Shown one piece after another: positions 1 to 5,164 of a stretch of DNA of 7,756 nt. Source of the stretch: an uncultured Taibaiella sp. (lineage in GTDB: Bacteria; Bacteroidota; Bacteroidia; Chitinophagales; Chitinophagaceae); assembly GCA_937871155.1 (NCBI GenBank), contig CALMXV010000152.1, positions 1 to 7,756 of the forward strand, in the 5' to 3' direction. Each line of letters opens with the position of its first letter. Position 1 is the first letter of the stretch. The position numbers were made by a program, and so were the translations under genes. The notes below the pieces were generated by a model. It had not been told where the DNA came from. It saw only the letters and a list, made by a program, of their open reading frames with translations, and made no database searches.

Positions 1-407
1 CCCCAATAAAATAATCTACCCCGGGGTTTTGCATATCATCAGCCAAAACAATATCTGGTTGCTTGGAATGGGGTTGTAAAGCAAAGGTCAATTGGTTGCC
101 TACCCAATCTTCTATAAATACATAGGCTTGGTTAGTGCCCGGTGCGGCATTGGCGCAAGATGGAGTGATTCCGGATAGTGATGGTCTAGTTCCATTGTCC
201 CAAGTAATGGCTTTCAGCACATCATCGCCACCACGATGCAACATATCGCAGTTGATGACGGGTTCGAAACAAGGATAAACAGTGAGTGGTGCCACAGGTG
301 TTTCAGTTAAAGTTGGTGGAACGAGAACTTGTGCTGTGATTGGATTTCCGAGGAGCATAAGGGAAATTACCCCCCCCCCAGATAAGGCTTTTAAGCAGAT
401 TTTTCAT
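1..407 (-). CDS. Secreted protein of unknown function, N-terminal part, frameshifted in the signal peptide, cut by window edge
   Basis: Read on the minus strand from ATG at 407-405, the first ten codons give MKNLLKSLIW, then a run of ten G. In the starting frame translation ends soon after, at a TGA. In the frame one base away, an open frame continues to the window edge. If the run had nine G, the two join as a signal peptide of about 25 residues: basic start, hydrophobic core around VISLMLLG, and a signal peptidase I site at ITA|Q. The exported part starts QVLVPPTLTE and includes cysteines in VYPCFEP and INCD, then AYVFIEDWVG and ADDMQNPGVDYFIG. I do not recognise a family; it resembles repeat-rich extracellular proteins of Bacteroidota only in general character. 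An in-frame ATG at 358-356 would give a product with most of the hydrophobic core removed, so it would probably not be exported. The C-terminus is outside the window. Confidence 0.6.
370..379 (-). repeat. Homopolymer tract of ten G (coding strand) in a signal-peptide coding region
   Basis: Ten consecutive C on the plus strand read as ten G in the minus-strand gene. The tract separates the start codon from the rest of the reading frame. Nine or twelve G would restore one frame; ten does not. Long G runs inside the 5' end of surface-protein genes are classical slipped-strand sites, and they are also a common place for sequencing errors. Confidence 0.85.
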
Positions 408-440
408 AATCTTGATTTGTTTTTTAAGTTAACTTATAGT

Positions 441-470
441 TAAAGATAGGAATAAGATTTTGAAAAGCAA
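441..470 (-). promoter_or_regulatory. Candidate promoter of the secreted-protein gene
   Basis: On the minus strand TTG (470-468) is followed after 19 bases by TATCTTTA (448-441), seven of eight bases of the Bacteroidota -7 box TAnnTTTG, with the -33 element at a suitable distance. The start codon lies 33 bases beyond the box. A small dyad, TTAACT-TAT-AGTTAA at 429-443, overlaps the end of the -7 box and could be an operator, but it is AT-rich and may be chance. Confidence 0.35.
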
Positions 471-525
471 GGGGGTAGGAGAAAGCCTTTTTGAATAAGG
501 TGTTTAAAGTAACATAGGTATTAAT

Positions 526-561
526 AAATAAAAAGGTTGACTCCTATTTTCGAGTCAACCT
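526..561 (-). terminator. Rho-independent terminator after the acyl-CoA dehydrogenase gene
   Basis: A perfect 10-bp inverted repeat, AGGTTGACTC (534-543) and GAGTCAACCT (552-561), encloses an 8-base loop. On the minus strand the hairpin is followed by TTTTATTTATTA, giving the U-rich tail. No T run follows on the plus strand, so it serves the minus-strand gene ending at 618. It also shields that gene from the secreted-protein gene further along the same strand. Confidence 0.85.
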
Positions 562-577
562 AAATAAAAATTTCTAT

Positions 578-605
578 AAAAAAATGCAACACAAAGCAAT
601 TGTGT
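578..605 (-). terminator. Possible second, weaker terminator upstream of the main one
   Basis: Arms ACACAA (589-594) and TTGTGT (600-605) can pair around a 5-base loop. On the minus strand they are followed, after four bases, by a run of seven T (584-578). The stem is short and AT-rich, so it would be weak alone. It lies directly after the dehydrogenase stop codon and would act in tandem with the stronger hairpin 28 bases further on. Confidence 0.35.
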
Positions 606-617
606 GTCACTTTCTAA

Positions 618-1760
618 TTAGTCTTTAAGCACTGTTCTACTGATTACAATTTTTTGCACTTCGCTAGTACCTTCATAAATCTGTGTGATTTTAGCATCAC
701 GTAAAAGACGTTCTACATGAAATTCTTTTACATAGCCATATCCTCCATGAATCTGTACAGCTTCATTGGTGACCCATTGTGCTATTTCAGAAGCATAAAG
801 TTTTGCCATAGATGCGGGAAGCGTATAATCTTTGCCTTGGTCTTTGGTCCATGCTGCCTTTAAACAAAGTAAGCGAGCTCCTTCAATAGCTGTTGCCATA
901 TCCGCCAGTTTAAAAGCAATAGCTTGATGGTTCATAATCTCAGTGCCAAAAGCTTTGCGTTCTTTAGCGTATTTTAAAGCAAGTTCATAAGCACCGCTAG
1001 CGATACCTAATGCTTGTGAAGCGATACCTATGCGGCCTCCAGCAAGGGTTTTCATAGCAAAAGTAAAACCAAAGCCATCCTCTCCAATTCTATTTTCTTT
1101 AGGTACTTTCACATCTTGAAACATAATACTGTGAGTGTCGCTACCACGAATACCTAATTTATTTTCTTTAGCTCCTACCGTTACACCAGCCCAGTCTTTC
1201 TCAACGATAAAAGCATTGATTCCCTTATGTTTTTTTTCAGGATAGGTTTGTGCAATTACCAAATAATAAGCAGCGGAACTACCATTGGTAATCCAGTTTT
1301 TAGTGCCATTAAGTAAGTAGTAATCGCCTTTATCTTCAGCAGTAGTGCGCTGTGAGGTGGCATCGGAACCAGCCTCCGGTTCACTTAATAAGAAAGCTCC
1401 TAGTTTTTCGCCGGTAGCTAGCTTGGTCAAGTATTTTTGTTTTTGGTCTTCATTGGCAAATGTTTCTAAGCCCCAACATACAAGTGAGTTGTTTACACTC
1501 ATACATACAGAAGTAGAAGCATCTATTTTAGAAATCTCTTCCATCGCTAATACATAGCTCATGGTATCCATGCCCGAGCCACCATATTTAGGATCCACCA
1601 TCATCCCTAAGAAGCCTAACTCTCCCAATTTTTTAATTTGTTCTGTTGGGAATTTTGCTTGTTCATCGCGCTCGATAACCCCGGGCAACAATTCAGTTCT
1701 AGCAAAATCTCTTGCCGCCATTTGTACGGCTATCTGTTCTTCGGAAAGTTGGAAGTTCAT
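618..1760 (-). CDS. Short-chain acyl-CoA dehydrogenase (butyryl-CoA dehydrogenase type)
   Basis: A 380-residue FAD flavoenzyme that oxidises the alpha-beta bond of an acyl-CoA and passes electrons to electron-transfer flavoprotein; it is cytoplasmic and acts in fatty-acid or branched-chain amino-acid breakdown. The length is normal for the family. The N-terminal helical domain (about 1-120) is followed by the first signature, LLSEPEAGSD (124-133), and the FAD-binding segment NWITNG (155-160) in the middle beta domain. The C-terminal helical domain holds KERKAFG (266-272) and the second signature QIHGGYGY (336-343) followed by RLLRDAK. The expected catalytic base is Glu363 in IYEGTSEVQ, the position used by short-chain and butyryl-CoA dehydrogenases. 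Start MNFQLSEEQ matches the family. The gene is monocistronic: divergent from the transaldolase-CBS gene and followed by a terminator. Exact acyl-chain preference (butyryl, isobutyryl, 2-methylbutyryl) cannot be set from the sequence. Confidence 0.95.
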   Translation of the reverse strand: MNFQLSEEQIAVQMAARDFARTELLPGVIERDEQAKFPTEQIKKLGELGFLGMMVDPKYGGSGMDTMSYVLAMEEISKIDASTSVCMSVNNSLVCWGLETFANEDQKQKYLTKLATGEKLGAFLLSEPEAGSDATSQRTTAEDKGDYYLLNGTKNWITNGSSAAYYLVIAQTYPEKKHKGINAFIVEKDWAGVTVGAKENKLGIRGSDTHSIMFQDVKVPKENRIGEDGFGFTFAMKTLAGGRIGIASQALGIASGAYELALKYAKERKAFGTEIMNHQAIAFKLADMATAIEGARLLCLKAAWTKDQGKDYTLPASMAKLYASEIAQWVTNEAVQIHGGYGYVKEFHVERLLRDAKITQIYEGTSEVQKIVISRTVLKD

Positions 1761-1790
1761 ATCAGATGAAAATTTTTAACTATGAGGGTA

Positions 1791-1821
1791 CAATGATACT
1801 GCAATGTTTAGTCAATGACAA
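1791..1821 (-). promoter_or_regulatory. Candidate promoter of the acyl-CoA dehydrogenase gene
   Basis: On the minus strand TTG (1821-1819) and, 20 bases later, TATCATTG (1798-1791) resemble the Bacteroidota -33 and -7 elements, with one mismatch in the -7 box TAnnTTTG. The start codon is 30 bases downstream. No Shine-Dalgarno sequence precedes the ATG; the leader is AT-rich, as is usual in this phylum. Confidence 0.3.
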
Positions 1822-1958
1822 GAAAACAAAAGGAATTTTATAGATATCGCAACGTCATCTATGGAATAGCTTGTAGGATGGTGTGGAAGCGCTTGAAAAT
1901 TGATACAGACGAGCTCCATTTTTATAAAAACATAGAACGGGTAATTTCTATTTTTTGA
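1815..1958 (+). CDS. Possible small protein of 47 residues in the divergent spacer
   Basis: ATG at 1815 opens a frame of 47 codons ending in TGA at 1956-1958; an in-frame TAG lies two codons before the ATG. The peptide begins MTRKQKEFYRYRNVIYG and is basic and rich in Tyr, Arg and Lys, with WKRLKIDTDELHFY in the second half. I recognise no family. It would start 54 bases from the divergent dehydrogenase start, inside the region that must hold that gene's promoter, and no promoter of its own is evident. It may be a real small gene, a decayed remnant or a chance frame; codon evidence over 47 codons is not decisive. Confidence 0.25.
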   Translation: MTRKQKEFYRYRNVIYGIACRMVWKRLKIDTDELHFYKNIERVISIF

Positions 1959-2006
1959 ACTAGATTATTTTTAAAAGAAAGTATGCTTCATTCTGTTTAT
2001 AAATGA

Positions 2007-2014
2007 TATTTTTG
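2007..2014 (+). promoter_or_regulatory. Candidate -7 box of the transaldolase-CBS gene
   Basis: TATTTTTG matches the Bacteroidota -7 consensus TAnnTTTG exactly and lies 31 bases before the start codon, which would give a leader of about 25 bases. A clear TTTG -33 element is not present at the best spacing. There is no Shine-Dalgarno sequence before the ATG. Confidence 0.45.
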
Positions 2015-2045
2015 TTGCCTGAAAAAATTATCATAGCAACTTATT

Positions 2046-3056
2046 ATGGAATTATATCTCGATTCAGCCAACCTAAAAGAAATTGAAGAAGGTTTTAAAT
2101 TAGGTTTTCTCAATGGCTTGACCACCACACCTACTTTTATGCAACGCGAAGGCATTACCGATATTGACGGCACTATCGTAAAGTTGTCGAAAATAGTACC
2201 TGTGTTGCAAATAGAAGCATTAGGCAATACTGCGGAGGCGGTAGTGGATGAAGCCAAGCGTCAGTTGGATTTAGGTTTGGATAAAGATAAGACGGTCTTT
2301 AAAATTCCAGTGTCTCTAGAAGGGGTGAAAGCCTGCAATATGCTTCGTAAAGAAGGGATGCTAGTCAACGTACATTTGGTTTATACCTTACAGCAAGCCT
2401 ATATGGCAATGCATGCCGGCGCCAGCTATGTATGTCCATTGGTGGGTCGATTACAAGATCAAGGCCACGATGCGTTGTCATTGGTAGCACAATGTGTAGA
2501 TGCAGTACATCATTATGGCTATGATAGTAAAATCATGTTTAGCTCAGTACGTACTACAGAGCATGTACGCAATGCCATTAATATAGGCGTACATACCATT
2601 ACAGTGCCTCTAAAAATATTAAAAGCTTTAACGGATAATAATTTTACCACAGTTGGTACGGAACAGTTTTTACAAGATACTCGCTTAATGACTGTACGTG
2701 TGCGTGAAGCAGCCAAAGGCATCAATCCATTGGTGAGTGCGGACATGAACTTGAAAGATGCTATCGTGAAAATGACAGAATTTGGTTTTGGTGCGGTTAC
2801 GGTAATGGATGGTGATACCCTTAAAGGGGTATTTACCGATGGAGATATTAGACGATTGTTGCAAAGCGAAGGGGCACAAATATTAGATAAGAAAATGGGG
2901 GCGTTACAATACGGCACGCCTATCAGTATCGAAGCCGGTGCCTTATTGAATGATGCCCATCAACTATTTAAAAAGTCAAGTGTAGATACTTTATTGATTA
3001 CCGATAATGGAAAGCCGGTAGGCATGTTAGATATTCAAGATTTAGAAACGCTGTAA
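2046..3056 (+). CDS. Transaldolase/FSA-like barrel fused to two KdsD-like CBS domains
   Basis: A 336-residue two-part protein. Residues 1-212 align almost without gaps to fructose-6-phosphate aldolase/TalC transaldolases: MELYLDSAN at the start, GLTTTPT at 24-30, LQIEA at 54-58, Schiff-base Lys86 in VFKIPV, AGASYVCPLVGR at 124-135, and TITVPL at 184-189. Residues about 228-336 form two CBS domains. The first has GVFTDGDIRR (261-270), very close to the GIFTDGDLRR stretch of the arabinose-5-phosphate isomerase KdsD; the second ends KPVGMLDIQDL. KdsD has a SIS domain followed by such a pair, so here the catalytic domain appears exchanged. Compared with E. coli FSA, Asp6, Gln59, Lys85 and Arg134 are kept (Asp6, Gln55, Lys86, Arg135 here), but Asn28 is Thr28, Thr109 is His110 and Ala129 is Cys130, so substrate or reaction may differ. 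The CBS pair probably binds a nucleotide and regulates the barrel. The next genes on this strand are a KdsC-like phosphatase and kdsB, which suggests a role in supplying or controlling KDO or a related sugar acid. The gene has its own promoter candidate and terminator. Domain assignment is firm; function is inferred. Confidence 0.9.
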   Translation: MELYLDSANLKEIEEGFKLGFLNGLTTTPTFMQREGITDIDGTIVKLSKIVPVLQIEALGNTAEAVVDEAKRQLDLGLDKDKTVFKIPVSLEGVKACNMLRKEGMLVNVHLVYTLQQAYMAMHAGASYVCPLVGRLQDQGHDALSLVAQCVDAVHHYGYDSKIMFSSVRTTEHVRNAINIGVHTITVPLKILKALTDNNFTTVGTEQFLQDTRLMTVRVREAAKGINPLVSADMNLKDAIVKMTEFGFGAVTVMDGDTLKGVFTDGDIRRLLQSEGAQILDKKMGALQYGTPISIEAGALLNDAHQLFKKSSVDTLLITDNGKPVGMLDIQDLETL

Positions 3057-3089
3057 TTAATACAAAGGAATCAACCACCTATTTATTGG

Positions 3090-3117
3090 ACCCATAGCCA
3101 AGGCTGTGGGTTTTTTT
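3090..3117 (+). terminator. Rho-independent terminator after the transaldolase-CBS gene
   Basis: Stem CCCATAGCC (3091-3099) pairs with GGCTGTGGG (3102-3110) with a single T-G wobble; the innermost bases form a tight loop. It is followed by seven T (3111-3117), the classical plus-strand intrinsic terminator. It lies 34 bases past the stop codon and separates this gene from the downstream operon. Confidence 0.88.
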
Positions 3118-3168
3118 ATAATGATTTTTGTCTTGAAAAGCAGCAGGAAATCTTGCCCTATGTTTGAC

Positions 3169-3176
3169 TATATTTG
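3169..3176 (+). promoter_or_regulatory. Candidate -7 box of the kdsC-like/kdsB operon
   Basis: TATATTTG is an exact match to TAnnTTTG, placed between the upstream terminator and the first operon gene. Transcription would start near 3183 and leave a leader of about 100 bases. The -33 element is not obvious: TTG at 3153-3155 is closer than expected. The rest of the 3057-3285 spacer holds no recognised gene or RNA. Confidence 0.4.
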
Positions 3177-3285
3177 GCGATAAAAATAGCTCAATAGCCT
3201 TGTTGCAGACGAATGGTGCCATCGCCACTACAGCTTCATCAGGGTGTATTAGCTGGGACACCTCATCTTTTTACCATCAAGAATA

Positions 3286-3981
3286 ATGAACCAACTCGAA
3301 GATAAATTTAAAGGAGTTTTTGTAGCACCACCAGATGCCATCCGACAGAAGTTAAAACATATAAAGGCGTTTGTGTTTGATTGGGATGGTGTGTTTAATA
3401 ATGGACAGAAGAATGAAAATGCGACTAGCTTTTTTAGTGAGGTAGATGCAATGGGTACCAACTTACTACGGTTTAATTATTACCAACGAAACCACCAAGT
3501 GCCTATCACGGCTATCATTTCAGGAGAAAATAATAGTGCAGCTTATGCCTTAGCCAAGCGCGAGCATTTCCAATCCATCTACTATGGTATCAAGTATAAA
3601 GCACTGGCATTACAGCATCTTTGCATGACCCAAAACCTAAAACCGGAGGAAGTAGCTTTTTACTTTGATGATGTGCTGGACTTGTCGATGGCGGCTAAGT
3701 GTGGCTTGCGAATCATGGTGAATAGAGCCTGCAATCCATTGTTATTAGACTTTGCCAAAGAACGAAACTTGGTAGATTATATCACCGCAGCGGAGGGGCA
3801 TGCCCATGCTGTAAGAGAAGGCTCGGAGCTGCTGATGGGGTTGAGTGAAATTTATAATTATACGATTGAAGCAAGAATGAATTATACGGAAGAGTATATC
3901 CATTACCTTCATAAACGCAACCTGCCTACAACGGTTTGCTATACTACACAAGCCTCGGCTATAATAGAAAAACAATTATGA
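3286..3981 (+). CDS. KdsC-like HAD phosphatase with extended termini (probable KDO-8-phosphate phosphatase)
   Basis: A 231-residue HAD hydrolase of the KdsC/YrbI type, expected to remove phosphate from 3-deoxy-D-manno-octulosonate 8-phosphate in the cytoplasm. Motif I is FDWDGV with nucleophile Asp32 and acid/base Asp34; motif II is Ser79 in IISGEN; motif III is Lys105 in GIKYKAL; motif IV is FDD (127-129), where KdsC has GDD. AEGHAHAVREGSELL (169-183) matches the Gly-rich AVRE tail segment of KdsC. Oddities: about 25 residues precede the core and about 45 follow it, against 170-190 residues in usual KdsC, and the usual KDG stretch after motif I reads VDAMG. The extensions and changes suggest a divergent subfamily, so the substrate may not be KDO-8-P itself. 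It is the first gene of the operon and overlaps kdsB by ATGA, which supports a KDO role. Gene symbol withheld because of the divergence. Confidence 0.85.
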   Translation: MNQLEDKFKGVFVAPPDAIRQKLKHIKAFVFDWDGVFNNGQKNENATSFFSEVDAMGTNLLRFNYYQRNHQVPITAIISGENNSAAYALAKREHFQSIYYGIKYKALALQHLCMTQNLKPEEVAFYFDDVLDLSMAAKCGLRIMVNRACNPLLLDFAKERNLVDYITAAEGHAHAVREGSELLMGLSEIYNYTIEARMNYTEEYIHYLHKRNLPTTVCYTTQASAIIEKQL

Positions 3982-4730
3982 AAATACTAGGCATCATACC
4001 GGCACGTTATGCTTCAACACGCTTACCAGGAAAACCATTGGTGGATATCTTGGGCAAGACGATGATACAAAGGGTCTATGAACAAGCAAAGAAAGCTATG
4101 CGGTTGACGAAAGTAGTAGTAGCTACAGATGACGAGAGAATTGCAGCAAATGTTACAGCATTTGGGGGTGAAGTGGTGATGACCGATGCAAACCATCCTA
4201 GTGGCACGGATAGGTGTTTTGAAGCGAGTCAAAAACTAGGAGCTGAGTATGAATATATCATCAATATACAAGGTGATGAACCGATGATAGACCCTTTACA
4301 AATTGATAGCTTAGCGGCAATATTAAATGGAGAAGTGGAGCTGGCAACACTGATTAAAGAAACATTCGATGTAGAAGAATTAAAGAATACCGGCGAAGTG
4401 AAAGTAGTAATGAATACTCGTAACGAAGCCTTGTATTTTAGCCGTGCTATCATACCCTTTATCAAAGAAGTGCCTTTAGAAAATTGGTTGGCACATCATC
4501 GTTATTTCCTTCATGTAGGGATGTATGCCTATCGTAAAGATATACTAGAGGCTATCTCTAAGCTATCGGTATCTAGTTTAGAAAAAGCAGAATCACTAGA
4601 ACAACTTCGTTGGTTGGAACACGGTTTTAAAATTACTAGTTCGCTTACCGACTTGCCTTGCTATAGTGTAGATACACCCGATGATTTAAACAAAGTGATT
4701 CAACTTATCCAACAAAAGGAAGCTCAATAA
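3978..4730 (+). CDS. kdsB: CMP-KDO synthetase (3-deoxy-manno-octulosonate cytidylyltransferase)
   Basis: A 250-residue enzyme that joins KDO and CTP to give CMP-KDO and pyrophosphate, activating KDO for transfer to lipid A in LPS synthesis. The length agrees with E. coli KdsB (248). The N-terminal nucleotide-binding loop is IPARYASTRLPGKPL (7-21). HPSGTDR (73-79) and NIQGDEP (96-102, with metal-binding Asp100) follow, then FSRAIIPF (154-161), HVGMYAYR (179-186) and the C-terminal VDTPDDL (231-237). The ATG at 3978 is chosen because family members begin MKxxxIIPARxxSTRLPGKPL; a start 14 codons upstream would add an unrelated tail lying inside the previous gene. The start codon overlaps the upstream stop as ATGA (3978-3981), so translation is probably coupled to the KdsC-like phosphatase that would make its substrate. 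Confidence 0.96.
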   Translation: MKILGIIPARYASTRLPGKPLVDILGKTMIQRVYEQAKKAMRLTKVVVATDDERIAANVTAFGGEVVMTDANHPSGTDRCFEASQKLGAEYEYIINIQGDEPMIDPLQIDSLAAILNGEVELATLIKETFDVEELKNTGEVKVVMNTRNEALYFSRAIIPFIKEVPLENWLAHHRYFLHVGMYAYRKDILEAISKLSVSSLEKAESLEQLRWLEHGFKITSSLTDLPCYSVDTPDDLNKVIQLIQQKEAQ

Positions 4731-4741
4731 AACTATAAATT

Positions 4742-5164
4742 TTGTACACATCCACAACACAAATTCGCGTGCGCTATGGCGAAACCGACCAAATGGGATA
4801 CCTCTATTATGGCAACTATGCACTCTATTATGAAGTTGGTAGAACAGATGCGTTTAGGCAATTAGGGATTACCTATCGAGAGCTTGAAGAAATGGGAATT
4901 ATGATGCCGGTAGTAGAATTGAAAAGCCAATATTTAAGACCTGCCCTTTATGATAACTTGCTTACCGTAAAGACTATCCTTAAAGAATTTCCTGATGACT
5001 CTAGTATTACTTTTCATACTGAAATCTATAATGAACTAGGTAAACTTTTGAATAAGGGTACCACGACTCTAGTATTTTATAATGCTGTACTGAAACAAAA
5101 AGTAGGTATGACGGATGCGTTAAAAGAAAAATTACTTCCTTACTTTATATTTCCCCCTTTATGA
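4742..5164 (+). CDS. 4HBT (hotdog) acyl-CoA thioesterase, YbgC/FadM type, TTG start
   Basis: A 140-residue single hotdog-fold thioesterase that hydrolyses an acyl-CoA thioester. The signature region is RYGETDQMGYLYYGNYALYY (11-30): Asp16 is the expected catalytic acid of the YbgC class, and the tyrosine-rich stretch with Glu31 forms the active-site helix. The length is typical. The start is TTG at 4742: the only sense codon between it and an in-frame TAA at 4736-4738 is ATT, and the next in-frame ATG is at Met18, beyond Asp16. TTG therefore fits both the family start and the 11-base gap after kdsB. The end overlaps cinA by ATGA (5161-5164). The physiological substrate is unknown; members of this class act on short- to medium-chain or aromatic acyl-CoAs, and YbgC in proteobacteria is tied to the Tol-Pal envelope genes. 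Confidence 0.9.
   Translation: MYTSTTQIRVRYGETDQMGYLYYGNYALYYEVGRTDAFRQLGITYRELEEMGIMMPVVELKSQYLRPALYDNLLTVKTILKEFPDDSSITFHTEIYNELGKLLNKGTTTLVFYNAVLKQKVGMTDALKEKLLPYFIFPPL

Noticed and set aside
2519..2917. A 132-codon minus-strand ORF opposite the transaldolase-CBS gene
   Set aside because: It is the complement of a clearly coding stretch that includes the first CBS domain; no family features.
2046..3056. Calling this gene kdsD because of its CBS domains and neighbours
   Set aside because: There is no SIS domain; the N-terminal 212 residues are transaldolase-like with a Schiff-base lysine.
3079..3261. A 60-codon minus-strand ORF starting MSQLIHPDEAVVAMAP in the spacer before the phosphatase gene
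   Set aside because: It runs through the plus-strand terminator, has no promoter that I can see and matches no family I know. It is noted only as part of the unexplained leader.
3936..3977. A start codon for kdsB 14 codons upstream of the chosen one
   Set aside because: The added residues lie inside the phosphatase gene and do not match KdsB, whose orthologues begin at MKxxxIIPAR; the ATG at 3978 gives a standard length and an ATGA overlap.
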